From: Johnsonella ignava ATCC 51276
GTDB taxonomy: Bacteria > Bacillota > Clostridia > Lachnospirales > Lachnospiraceae
Direction of reading: 5' to 3'
NCBI RefSeq assembly: GCF_000235445.1
Contig: NZ_JH378835.1
Location: forward strand, 89,839 to 116,388
Length of the DNA: 26,550 bases
Shown here: positions 17,311 through 24,597 of the stretch, piece after piece
Layout: every line of letters starts with the position of its first letter
How positions within the stretch are numbered: position 1 is the stretch's first letter
Notes under the pieces: model-generated
What the model was told of the DNA's origin: nothing
Databases searched by the model: none
Seen by the model: the letters and a program-made list of their open reading frames with translations, nothing else
Program-made: the position numbers and the translations under genes

Positions 17311-17554
17311 TTAAGCCGATAGATAAATCGGCACAATTCCTGCATCCTTCAAAATCTGGAGATGATGTGATACTGCCGGTCTTGACAGATCCGTCTTTTC
17401 TGTTATCTCAATTACCCTGGAACCATTGCAGTCATTCATCTGCATCATTTCAAGGATAATGTGCTGCCTGGATGGATCTCCAAGTGCAGTCAATGTTTTC
17501 TGACAAAAAAATAAATTTTTCTGCAAGCTGCTCTATATCTTTTTTTGTGTGCAC
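17311..17554 (-). pseudogene. ArsR-family regulator, frameshifted and truncated
   Basis: A GTG at 17554 opens VHTKKDIEQLAEKF, the normal N-terminus of this ArsR group. After a T7 run at about 17508-17514 the family sequence continues in another frame as CQKTLTALGDPSRQHII, then VIEITEKTDLSRPAVSHHLQ and ILKDAGI. One base too many in the T-run explains the shift. After GIV the usual wing (KVRxEGTKNYYYL) is missing and the reading ends PIYLSA at a stop inside a 6-bp inverted repeat (GCCGAT/ATCGGC, 17315-17332). The DNA-binding helix is preserved, but the protein is broken at both ends. It probably once controlled the neighbouring flavoprotein gene. Confidence 0.7.
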
Positions 17555-17654
17555 GAACGAAGTATAGCATATATTTTTTGCTTTTAATCATTCGTAAAGA
17601 AAATCAAGTCGGATATTTACTGAAAAATAAAAATAACCGGATCTCTTCGGGCAC

Positions 17655-17686
17655 AAAAAAAGCACCTGCCATCTCCGACAAATGCT
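17655..17686 (-). terminator. Rho-independent terminator after the flavoprotein remnant
   Basis: On the minus strand AGCATTTGTC pairs with GGCAGGTGCT over all ten positions (including three G-U pairs) with a 6-nt loop, then TTTTTTT. It is 47 nt after the stop codon at 17733. Confidence 0.75.
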
Positions 17687-17732
17687 TTCCATATCATCTT
17701 ATATTTAATCAATAAAACTGGAATTTATCTGG

Positions 17733-17880
17733 TTACTCTCTTGCAGCAATTTTGCAGCCAATTTCAAACGCAGATTGCAGATCTTTAGGAAATTGTTCTT
17801 TATGCACCTTTATCTTATGATTTTCATCAAAGATACCCAGATGGAATTTAGTATAATCTTGAAATTGATAAGTACCTGTG
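17733..17880 (-). pseudogene. C-terminal fragment of an NADPH-dependent FMN reductase/flavodoxin-like protein
   Basis: The frame reads YQFQDYTKFHLGIFDENHKI and ends EQFPKDLQSAFEIGCKIAAR-E. This resembles the tail of flavodoxin-family oxidoreductases (the FPKDCxxAFELGxxLA end). The front, including the FMN site, is missing: upstream the frame runs without a stop into out-of-frame relaxase DNA at about 17881. A good terminator follows, so this is the native 3' end of a gene whose front was replaced. The family call is from memory and moderate. Confidence 0.5.
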
Positions 17881-17881
17881 T

Positions 17882-18027
17882 TAGTCCTCTGTTTTCTTTT
17901 AATAATTTTATCTATACAGCTTCCAGCACTTTCAGCTGCTTCAACTTTTTTTCCGTATATCTATTATTTGAGAATATATACTATCTTTTTCTTTCCTCAA
18001 AGTGCCTATTTCTGATTTCCATTTGAG
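17882..18027 (-). repeat. Direct repeat copy 1 (relaxase-derived)
   Basis: This copy is about 146 bp, roughly 85 percent identical by eye to 24632-24774 and in the same orientation. It covers the relaxase segment from EIGTLRxEK to KxxRG. The two copies bracket about 6.6 kb of element DNA. Confidence 0.8.
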
Positions 18028-18345
18028 TGGCTGATACTCCTAAAGGAATGGTCGGTATTTGTTCTATGCCTTGTCTTTTATAGGAACGACGGTCAACTTT
18101 TTCTTGTATGCTGTTTTCTTCCAAATATTTGTTTGTAATATCCGCCGATGCTTTTCGCCAATGTTCTGCTTTGTCTTGTTAGTTCCAATCCACTATATTG
18201 ATTTTTCTTATTTTGTAGTTACCGTTTTTGAGTTTTACTTTTTCTCCGTTTTCATCAAGGATATATTCTTTTTTTAATTTTGCTCCCCATGTTTTATCTT
18301 CATTTAATGATCGCATGATAGGTTTCACCTTCATAGATAAATCTG
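17882..18345 (-). pseudogene. MobA/MobL relaxase remnant A (middle plus C-terminal piece)
   Basis: The minus strand reads EDKTWGAKLKKEYILDENGE, then INIVDWN, a stop at the next codon, QDKAEHWRKASADITNKYLE, then VDRRSYKRQGIEQIPTIPLG. This is the region after the HUH nuclease core in MobA/MobL relaxases of Firmicutes. After LGVSATQ it jumps, at the 10-base stretch CAAATGGAAA, to KWKSEIGTLRKEKDS, which belongs near the C-terminus, so an internal segment is lost. A further A-run shift follows at about 17950. The N-terminal catalytic domain is absent; the GNAT gene sits there instead. Confidence 0.7.
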
Positions 18346-18372
18346 CATCCGGTATTAAAAATTCCGTTTCTG

Positions 18373-18768
18373 TTATAATTTTCTTTTAATTATAAATGCA
18401 TTATCTGCTTTTTCAAAATTTATTTTAGGATAATAATTCATAGCAGAATTTGCTGAAAGTAGTATTAACGATACTTTTTCTCCTATATGCTCTCTCACTT
18501 TTTCTATGAGTTTTTTTCCAACACCTTGTTTTTGATAATCTTTTTTTACTGCTAAATCTGAAAGATAACAGCAGTAGCTAAAGTCTGTAACACATCTCGC
18601 AAGTCCTATAAGTTCTCCATTATTATAGGCAAAGTAGATAAGATTTGCATTTTCAAACATAGATTTTATACGTTCTTTTTCTTTTGTAGGTCTTATTATA
18701 CCTGAGTTTTCAAATACTTCAATTATTTTTTCTATATCAAAGCTTCTTGCAATCTCATAAGTTATCAT
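18373..18768 (-). CDS. GNAT family N-acetyltransferase
   Basis: The protein has 131 residues. GNAT motif A is LSDLAVKKDYQKQGVGKKLI (about 69-88), holding the acetyl-CoA loop Q-x-x-G-V-G, followed by motif B with NSAMNYYPKINFEKAD near the end. It looks full length for a small GNAT enzyme and transfers an acetyl group to an amine of an unknown substrate. It is placed as cargo between the relaxase remnant and a membrane protein gene. The relaxase remnant starts within 30 nt of its stop codon. The ribosome site is weak (GAGA). Confidence 0.82.
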   Translation of the reverse strand: MITYEIARSFDIEKIIEVFENSGIIRPTKEKERIKSMFENANLIYFAYNNGELIGLARCVTDFSYCCYLSDLAVKKDYQKQGVGKKLIEKVREHIGEKVSLILLSANSAMNYYPKINFEKADNAFIIKRKL

Positions 18769-18793
18769 ATTTTCTCTTTCTTTAATAACTCTG

Positions 18794-18898
18794 TCATAAT
18801 TTTATTTTTGGCTTATATTCTAACAACTCTAAACCACCTTCTTTTAAAAATTCTTTGGCAAGAGTCCGGATTGATGATGTTTTCCTTGGTTCAAATTT
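18794..18898 (-). pseudogene. Possible C-terminal fragment of an unknown protein
   Basis: Between a TAG at 18899-18901 and a TGA at 18794-18796 the frame reads EPRKTSSIRTLAKEFLKEGG and then LELLEYKPKIKL. It looks like a real protein tail but has no start. I do not recognise the family. Confidence 0.25.
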
Positions 18899-18935
18899 CT
18901 AATTTGACACACTGTAGATTATCTCATTTTACATA

Positions 18936-19310
18936 CTACATCTGAAATGCCGTTATCCAAAAACATATTCCGGCTATAAGTGAAATCGGAGTCATAACAT
19001 ATTTTTCTTTCTTGCTTTTTGAAATCATGTTCATAATAGTATTCAAAGATAGGTAAGCGGCAAAGAAGAAACAAATATATTTAGTAGCCTTAAAAGACAA
19101 CCACAGGGAAATAAAACCTCCGGCTTGCAAAATAATTATCATTGCAAAAATTTGGATAACCACTGAAATGACTGCCACAACTCTAAATTTCTTAGGCAAG
19201 ATTTTATGTTGTCCACCCATTGTAAATTCGCCCAAAGGCAAACCGCAAGCAACAAGAACTGTCATAATTGCTATGACTCCAAATAATACTGCACCTAATA
19301 TTGAAAACAT
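18936..19310 (-). CDS. Four-helix integral membrane protein, unknown function
   Basis: The 124-residue protein has hydrophobic segments at about 2-24, 43-66, 73-95 and 105-123. The loop after the first carries GLPLGEFTMGGQHKILPKKF, a well-ordered motif that suggests a conserved family of small membrane proteins. No signal peptide beyond the first helix. AGGGAG lies upstream of the ATG, and an extended -10 promoter is at 19384-19392. It appears intact and single-gene. The function is unknown. Confidence 0.65.
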   Translation of the reverse strand: MFSILGAVLFGVIAIMTVLVACGLPLGEFTMGGQHKILPKKFRVVAVISVVIQIFAMIIILQAGGFISLWLSFKATKYICFFFAAYLSLNTIMNMISKSKKEKYVMTPISLIAGICFWITAFQM

Positions 19311-19565
19311 AAATCAATATTCTCCCTTCGCAAAATACAAAAACTTCAGTTGCAAATTCTAATTCTCTCTAAATATTGCTCATATTATAGCATTTTCAGG
19401 GAATTTTTTCCACTAGGGAAAGATAAATCTTCATCTCTTTTTTCCTTTTATCTTTCATATCCTTTTTCTATTTTTGCGGATTCTACACTGTCATTTTCTT
19501 TTTGTATTTGTTCTATTTTTCTGCAACGGATATTTTTTAACATCTAATTTAGCTTCTATGGATAG
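19311..19565. other. AT-rich gap, no gene recognised
   Basis: Apart from the promoter at 19384-19392, only short Lys/Glu-rich readings interrupted by stops are seen here. Confidence 0.4.
19384..19392 (-). promoter_or_regulatory. Extended -10 promoter for the membrane protein gene
   Basis: The minus strand reads TGC-TATAAT, an extended -10 without a clear -35. The predicted leader is about 65 nt. Confidence 0.4.
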
Positions 19566-19816
19566 TTACCTAACCGAATGTATTACCTCAGCCCAAGTAT
19601 ATTCGCCTGCATATTTAAACTTTTTCTAATAAATATTCCACAACCTTCTCATATCTTCATCTGATTTTACTACCTTCAATACGCTTTCTGCATTTTCTAA
19701 AAGGTTCAAATTTCCCCGCTTCTTAGCAGTTCTCTTTAACGCTAAAGCCAATATATCAGCATCTATATTGCTTCCTTTTCCAGTTTATCTTCAACTTCTT
19801 TTATTTTTATATCCAT
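19566..19816 (-). pseudogene. Small hypothetical protein gene with frameshift and stop
   Basis: GGAGGAG precedes an ATG at 19816 (MDIKIKEVEDKLEKEA). After one missing base near 19768 the reading continues IDADILALALKRTAKKRGNL and VLKVVKSDEDMRRLWNIY, then a TAG replaces a codon, then KKFKYAGEYTWAEVIHSVR. The helical, charged sequence looks like a former conserved small protein of Clostridia. Two lesions make it a pseudogene. I do not know its function. Confidence 0.5.
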
Positions 19817-19833
19817 TTACTCCTCCACAACTT

Positions 19834-20202
19834 CTATACTTCTAAATGTATATCTTTATTTCTTAAATTTTCTATGCAATCATCCAGATATTCAATATCA
19901 TGCTCTTTGTAAATTGGACTGTCTACAATTTCCTCTTTAAGATTATCGTACTTTTCTGCTGTCCTTCCTCTATAATTTTTATCTTTCCATTCCACAGAAA
20001 CATTATATCCCCTTTTTTCCATCTCCTCCATAACCAATACATGGTAAATAAAAAGATGATATGGGGAATATGAAAAGACATAGTCCACAGTTTTATGTTT
20101 CTTTTTCCATCCATTGCCCCTCAGAGCACAACATTCCCTATGTTGTCCAAGAAGCTGATTTTTGGGCAATAAGTGGATAAGATTTTCATGCCATAGTCTC
20201 AT
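19834..20202 (-). CDS. Pyrimidine-dimer DNA glycosylase family (Pyr_excise, TIGR02328-like)
   Basis: The protein has 122 residues and starts MRLWHENLIHLLPKNQLLGQ, then HRECCALRGNGW. This N-terminus defines the family related to T4 endonuclease V, where the N-terminal amine, a nearby glutamate (here in HREC) and arginine act in base excision at UV photoproducts. The conserved blocks VDYVFSYSPYHLFIYH and GYNVSVEW-K follow. AGGAG lies 6 nt before the ATG. Its start overlaps the end of the DUF1722 gene by 17 nt, a tightly coupled pair. It appears intact. Activity on thymine dimers is inferred from the family, not shown. Confidence 0.8.
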   Translation of the reverse strand: MRLWHENLIHLLPKNQLLGQHRECCALRGNGWKKKHKTVDYVFSYSPYHLFIYHVLVMEEMEKRGYNVSVEWKDKNYRGRTAEKYDNLKEEIVDSPIYKEHDIEYLDDCIENLRNKDIHLEV

Positions 20203-20590
20203 ATTGTTCTCCTGTTAACAAGGTTGATTTTTCTAAATATTCATTAGGGTATTTCTTTAGTAAAGTGTTAATGCATTCAATTACAACCTTCTGATTATTT
20301 TTCCCTTCCATATATTCATTTAATATATCAAATAATGCCTGTTTTTCAATTGTACTTGCGTCTTTTTTGAAATATCCCCATATGTGAAGAACGGCATTAC
20401 TAAAATCTTTTTTACTCTCCTTCATATCTCTTGTTTCCTGTATTTTCTCATTTAGCCATAAAACATCCAGTTCTGTTCCTCTCAAGTATCCCCTTATCTC
20501 CAGATATGCTTTATGCGATTTGCTCAGTACAAAATATTTATTTTTTGCCCATAACTCTTCACATTCTCTTCTTATATCTTTGTGTCTCAT
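20186..20590 (-). CDS. DUF1722 (YbgA-like) protein
   Basis: The protein has 134 residues. It contains the DUF1722 pattern: LSKSHKAYLEIRGYL (22-36), NAVLHIWGYFKKDASTIEKQ (about 65-84), and an end IECINTLLKKYPNEYLEKST. DUF1722/YbgA is linked to photolyase and DNA repair gene neighbourhoods in enterobacteria, which fits the overlap here with a dimer glycosylase-like gene. The frame is open upstream of the ATG into a GNAT-like tail (20591-20680), so a longer fused product cannot be excluded, though AGAGG before the ATG at 20590 supports this start. Confidence 0.75.
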   Translation of the reverse strand: MRHKDIRRECEELWAKNKYFVLSKSHKAYLEIRGYLRGTELDVLWLNEKIQETRDMKESKKDFSNAVLHIWGYFKKDASTIEKQALFDILNEYMEGKNNQKVVIECINTLLKKYPNEYLEKSTLLTGEQYETMA

Positions 20591-20680
20591 ATTGATGCCT
20601 CTTTCAAAATATTCAAACTTATTCTTATACCAGAAGTGCTCTGCCTGAGGGTTATCTTTTACCCATCCAAGATGAACTTT
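20591..20680 (-). pseudogene. C-terminal fragment of a GNAT acetyltransferase
   Basis: After a TAA at 20681-20683 the frame reads KVHLGWVKDNPQAEHFWYKN and KFEYFERG, the classic end of a GNAT enzyme (N-x-x-A-x-x-F-W-x-K-x-x-F). It runs in frame into the DUF1722 gene. The front of the acetyltransferase is missing. Confidence 0.55.
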
Positions 20681-20722
20681 TTAAACTTCTATCTGTACTA
20701 CATAAAAACACACTTTTATGTT

Positions 20723-21181
20723 TTATATATTTTGTAAGTTAAATATACATTTAAGCCATGAATAAACCGAACTGGAACGTCTAACTATCTGTCCGTCATT
20801 ACACACATTATTTTTTCTCATAATATTTTGAATTTCTTCTTTTGTAGGTAACTCTCCACTATTATAAACTTTTATAAATAGTCTATTAAATATTTCATGC
20901 TCTAAAATAAAACTAACCAATTTTAATTGACGTTCTTTGTATCTAAGTTTTACCGTATCTTTTCCCAATTTAGATAATGAGATTTTTTTTACTGTTTTTT
21001 CTTCATCTGCAACATCTTTCTTCTCAAATAAACAAAGATACTTACCGGCATTATAATAGTAATCTGACTGTCTTAAATCAAATTGCATAATTTCAGCTAT
21101 TTCTTCTGTGGTTTTATCTTCTTCAAATAAAATTTCCATAAGTGATATCATTCTTTCAAAAGAATTAGCCTGTTTCTTAAT
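20723..21181 (-). pseudogene. Type II restriction endonuclease, C-terminal winged-helix part (DUF7226-like)
   Basis: The frame begins, without a start codon, KKQANSFERMISLMEILFEE and continues IMQFDLRQSDYYYNAGKYLC and RRSSSVYSWLKCIFNLQN. This is the winged-helix recognition region seen at the end of some type II endonucleases. The catalytic PD-D/ExK part is missing. Just upstream the sequence is the middle of the DNA methylase in a different frame, so a deletion removed the 3' end of one gene and the 5' end of the other. An ATG at 21151 overlaps the truncated methylase stop (ATGA) and could still express a 142-residue DNA-binding stub. Confidence 0.55.
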
Positions 21182-21584
21182 GCATTTTTATAATCTCCAT
21201 CAATTATCTTTATATTATTTTCATTAAAATACTTTGACATAGCTAACACAACAGGTGTATTAACTATGTTAGGATTTTTATATTTCCCATAAGGTGAATT
21301 AAATTGTCCTGCCTGGTTTACTCTAAATAATCCATTAAAGCACGTTTTATTTAGATAGATAATTCTTGCGGCTTTTTCTATATCTGTCATTAAAAATCAT
21401 TTATAATTGCCTTTTTAGGCTGAATATCAAATATGACTGCTCCTCCACCTACAAAAGGCTCGACATAAGTAGAAAATGTCTTTGGAATAAGCGGAACTAT
21501 ATCACTTAATAATTGTCTTTTACCACCAACCCACTTTACCACAGGAGAAAGAACAATATTCTTTTTTCTTAAATTTTTAGTCAT
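21148..21584 (-). pseudogene. dam: Dam-type (DpnIIA-like) adenine methylase, internally deleted
   Basis: The front has the SAM-binding motif VVKWVGGKRQLLSDIVPLIP and FVGGGAVIFD, starting at ATG 21584 with AGGAGG upstream. It stops after INDF at 21390. The next reading starts MTDIEKAARIIYLNKTCFNG and continues LFRVNQAGQFNSPYGKYKNP, which in intact enzymes lies about 55 residues later, so that segment is deleted. After GDYKNAL the chain breaks off before the catalytic DPPY motif. The enzyme cannot be active. The family usually methylates the adenine of GATC, which can only be guessed here. Confidence 0.8.
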
Positions 21585-21597
21585 AGTCCTATCCTCC

Positions 21598-21810
21598 TTA
21601 TCTTTCATCACTTGCACAAAACCGAAATACATCATTTGGGGTACATCCTAAAGCTTCACATATACGGCTAATATTTGCCATTGAAATATATTTATTGTTA
21701 CCCATATTAGCAACACAATTCTCTGAAATGTTTGCTATCTCAATCAGATCTTTTTTCTTCATTTTTTTATCTTCTAAAATCTTCCAAAGCGGTTGATAAG
21801 ATACATTCAT
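21598..21810 (-). CDS. XRE/Cro-type regulator (restriction controller)
   Basis: The protein has 70 residues: an HTH_26-type Cro/C1 domain, MNVSYQPLWKILEDKKMKKK, then DLIEIANISENCVANMGNNK and ISRICEALGCTPNDVFRF. It is full length and intact. GGAGGG lies 6 nt before the ATG, and it has a strong promoter with a palindromic operator. Its stop overlaps the ribosome site region of the methylase gene. It is probably the controller of the now broken restriction locus, which would make it an orphan repressor. Confidence 0.85.
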   Translation of the reverse strand: MNVSYQPLWKILEDKKMKKKDLIEIANISENCVANMGNNKYISMANISRICEALGCTPNDVFRFCASDER

Positions 21811-21833
21811 TTTATACCCTCCAAATTTAATTT

Positions 21834-21867
21834 ATTATAACAAAAAACTTGCAAAATCGCAAGTTTT
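21834..21867 (-). promoter_or_regulatory. Promoter with palindromic operator of the XRE gene
   Basis: TTGCGA, 17 nt, TATAAT on the minus strand, with a perfect 9-bp inverted repeat AAAACTTGC-N6-GCAAGTTTT (21844-21867) covering the -35 and spacer. This is the position expected for an autoregulating controller. Confidence 0.7.
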
Positions 21868-21940
21868 AAGTATGGTTCAAAAGATTATTTTTATAAAATT
21901 TTAGGCATTATTTTTTTATTCTGTGGTACTTGACAGTTTA

Positions 21941-23213
21941 CTATAAAATTAAAGTACACATCAACTTGTTGTTTCCGATTCTTTCCCTGTCTTCCTCCTG
22001 TTGCTCCGTATCATAGGTATTAAATAATCTATCAAAATGTTTTACAGGAATTTTTCCAGGTTCGTGGTCTTCGTATAGTTTTGTAATGAGGGTGGTTAAT
22101 TCTTCATTTCTTGATGACAGTTTTTCTAACTTTTCTTTATCCCCTTGATACTTTTCTTTTTTCGTTGGATAACTTGTTCATCAATTTTAGAAATTATTGC
22201 TTATCTTCTTTTGCAAAGTCTGTGATTTCTTTGATTGATTTAAGGAGAATTTCATTTACTGTTTTTACTTTGATGTAATGCATACTGCAAAAGCCTTTTC
22301 TATGTCTGTAATGTTGGCATACAAAAGAGTAATCTCAATCATATTTCTTTCCTTTATGTTCTGCCGGCTCTCTGTAACTTGGCTTTTCTCCGCAATCTGC
22401 ACAGATTAAAAGTCCTGTAAATGGGTGTGAGGTTGTTCCATACTTCGGACTTTTCTTCTCACTGTTTTTCTTAACCTTTGAGCGTTGTTCCATTTTTCTT
22501 CATCAATGATGGCTTCATGTGTGTTTTTGAAGATAATGAGTTCATCTTCTTTTACCTTTCTGCGTTTTTTGGTTTTTTAATCAAGGCATATTGTTTTAAC
22601 AAGTACAGTATGTTCCATGTATTCTTTTTTTGCTAATATATAGCCAATTGTGGTCGGTGTCCAAAAATATGGATCTTCTATTGCTCTTTTCTTGGAACTG
22701 TGGTTGTTTTCAGTATAATGTATTTCTGCATAGGCTGACAGAATAAGGACTTTATCTTTTGTTAGTATATCTGCTATCTGTGTTACTCCACATCCCTCTA
22801 TCACAAGCCTGTAAATGCGTTTTACAACATTTGAACTCTCTTTATAAACAAGTAGCTCCTGTTTGTTGTTTGGGTTTCTGTAATAGCCGTACGGAACGCT
22901 TGGAGATACTCTTTTACCTTCTTCCATTCTTGCCCGAAAAATGGATTATATTTTTCTTGAAGTATCTCTTGCATACCATTCGTTCATAATGTTTAGAAAT
23001 GGTGTAAAGTCGCTTTCTACTTGTTTCTCACTATCTATTCCGTTTGTTGATAGCGATAAACCTTACTCCTTTTTCTTTAAAAAGTATTTCGGTGTAAAAA
23101 CCTACTTTGAGGTAATCTCTATCAAATCTACTCATATCTTTAACTATCACAGTAGATACTTTGTTTTCTTCTACTGCTTTTATCATCTTTTGAAATCCCT
23201 CTCTATCAAAGTT
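21941..23213 (-). pseudogene. Large serine recombinase (TndX/Tn4451-like), heavily decayed
   Basis: From high to low coordinates the minus strand reads NFDREGFQKMIKAVEENKVS, VIVKDMSRFDRDYLKVGFYT, FKEKGVRFIAIN (rest of the resolvase domain), then after shifts GIDSEKQVESDFTPFLNIMN, EWYARDTSRKI and a TAA, RARMEEGKRVSPSVPYGYYR (recombinase domain), and lastly a coiled-coil end with EELTTLITKLYEDHEPGKIP and FDRLFNTYDTEQQEE. Stops and shifts interrupt it many times, and the N-terminal catalytic serine region is gone, replaced by a TraG-like fragment. Such recombinases excise and integrate mobilizable elements; this one is dead. Confidence 0.82.
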
Positions 23214-23370
23214 CTTGCATACTTAGTTTTTTTAGGTCTACCATTCATGATAAGTCTTTCCGTATCAGTTAAAAGAATGTTATTTTCAAACTTTTCATCT
23301 ACATATGGCTTTATATCTTTTGAGCTTCCCCATGAAGCGTTTTGTAAAGTGCCTTTTTTAATTTATGGAC
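23214..23370 (-). pseudogene. VirD4/TraG coupling protein fragment
   Basis: The frame reads ASWGSSKDIKPYVDEKFENN, then ILLTDTERLIMNGRPKKTKY-AR. This corresponds to the part just before Walker A in type IV secretion coupling proteins of Firmicutes ICEs (WGTxxDIxPFID...NILLTxTERLTMNGRPKNPKYARN). It is cut right at the AR, where recombinase sequence begins. About 50 codons survive. It shows that a conjugative, not merely mobilizable, element was once involved. Confidence 0.6.
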
Positions 23371-23484
23371 GCTTTTTCGTTAAGCATTTTCATTTTTAGA
23401 CAAAGAAAAAACAGTAAACCTTTTTCGATTCACTGTTCTGTGTTAGTTTTTATTAAATTGTTAGTTTAACAAGTTGGGAATTAC

Positions 23485-24102
23485 CTACTTGTGATACTCT
23501 TTTATTTTATGTTCATATTCAGTTAAAAGATTCTTTGAATAGATTTTTTCCTTTTCTGAATTTCTAACTTCTTTCCAAAGAATAGTAGCTACTTTTAATT
23601 TGTTTGAGTAGTTGTAACTATCTTTATCTGCACAAAAATCCTTTAAAAATTGATTCCATTGACAAACAGAATTATCATACTTGGCATAATCTGATTCTCC
23701 ATAATAAACTTTTAGCAAATCTTTGATTGTAAATTTTATATTTTTTTCTCTTTTTACTTTCCTCCAAGCAGTAGCCATATCAGCAGTAAATTTAAATGGT
23801 GAGATACCCGTTAAAGCAGAGAAATATTCTCTGAATTTTGCATTAAAAGAAAAACCACATTCAAGTAATGGCGTATCTAAAGTAATATTTTCAACTTGCT
23901 TCTTTTCGTTTTTTATTGGTGATTTTTTAATTAAATTGCCTTTAAAGTACTGTTCAATAATGTGATTGAGTTCTTGTTTTGTACCTCTATATTCTAATCC
24001 TAATGACTTGCATATCTGTGAAATTTCTTCACGATACCAATAATATTTATTAAACTCGTCAAACGATGTAATTTTATCAAACTCAGGTCTATTTTCTATC
24101 AA
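23485..24102 (-). CDS. SAP-domain protein (DUF6434-type)
   Basis: The protein has 205 residues. An N-terminal SAP-like helical DNA-binding segment (EISQICKSLGLEYRGTKQEL, about 28-47) follows the FDEFNKYYWYREE start typical of the family. DUF6434-like modules follow (FNAKFREYFSALTGISPFKF and ATAWRKVKREKN, about 83-125), then a helical end. It begins with TTG at 24102, with GAGGAG 8 nt upstream overlapping the stop of the NTF2-like gene. Likely DNA-binding; role unknown. It appears intact, perhaps made with the neighbouring gene as an operon. Confidence 0.7.
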   Translation of the reverse strand: MIENRPEFDKITSFDEFNKYYWYREEISQICKSLGLEYRGTKQELNHIIEQYFKGNLIKKSPIKNEKKQVENITLDTPLLECGFSFNAKFREYFSALTGISPFKFTADMATAWRKVKREKNIKFTIKDLLKVYYGESDYAKYDNSVCQWNQFLKDFCADKDSYNYSNKLKVATILWKEVRNSEKEKIYSKNLLTEYEHKIKEYHK

Positions 24103-24114
24103 TATTTTAGCTCC

Positions 24115-24548
24115 TCAAAACCAATTTACTTTTTCATCTCTAAATAATGGAGTTTCACCCTCTTTATAAGGATTGTAGTTATTGCAATTACAACCAAACT
24201 CTTTCAATGCTTTTATCTTATTATCGGCTGTCCAAATAATCAAAGAGATACCATCAAACTCTTCAACTTTCCCCTTATTCATTTTATTTTTGAAGTGCCA
24301 TTCTACAATAGTTTGATTATCCTTATGAAAAAATTGCTTTATATCACATTCAAGCACTTTTCCTCTTGTATTCCACTCGTTAAACCAGTGCTTTACTGTT
24401 TGCCGATTTTCATACTTAGGACACCAGCTCTCAATATAAATTACATCATCTGAAAAAATATATTATCTATCCCTAAGTCTTGTTGTGCAAGCCACATATC
24501 AAACCATAAACGAACAATTTTCTCTCTTTCAAGCATAAATTTAAGCAT
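24115..24548 (-). pseudogene. SnoaL/NTF2-like protein, frameshifted
   Basis: The front reads MLKFMLEREKIVRLWFDMWL and AQQDLGIDNIF; after a T6 run near 24453-24458 the family sequence goes on in another frame as SDDVIYIESWCPKYENRQTV, KHWFNEWNTRGKVLECDIKQ and ends GETPLFRDEKVNWF. The whole corresponds to a roughly 145-residue nuclear transport factor 2-like fold protein common in Firmicutes. A single missing base in the T-run is the only lesion seen, so a sequencing error is possible. It precedes the SAP gene by 12 nt. Confidence 0.75.
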
Positions 24549-24597
24549 CTCCAAAAATTGAAACCTGTTTATTATTATACCATTTTTTCACTTAGTT

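Noticed and set aside
23723..23965. Plus-strand ORF opposite the SAP gene
   Set aside because: Antisense shadow of a well-supported gene.
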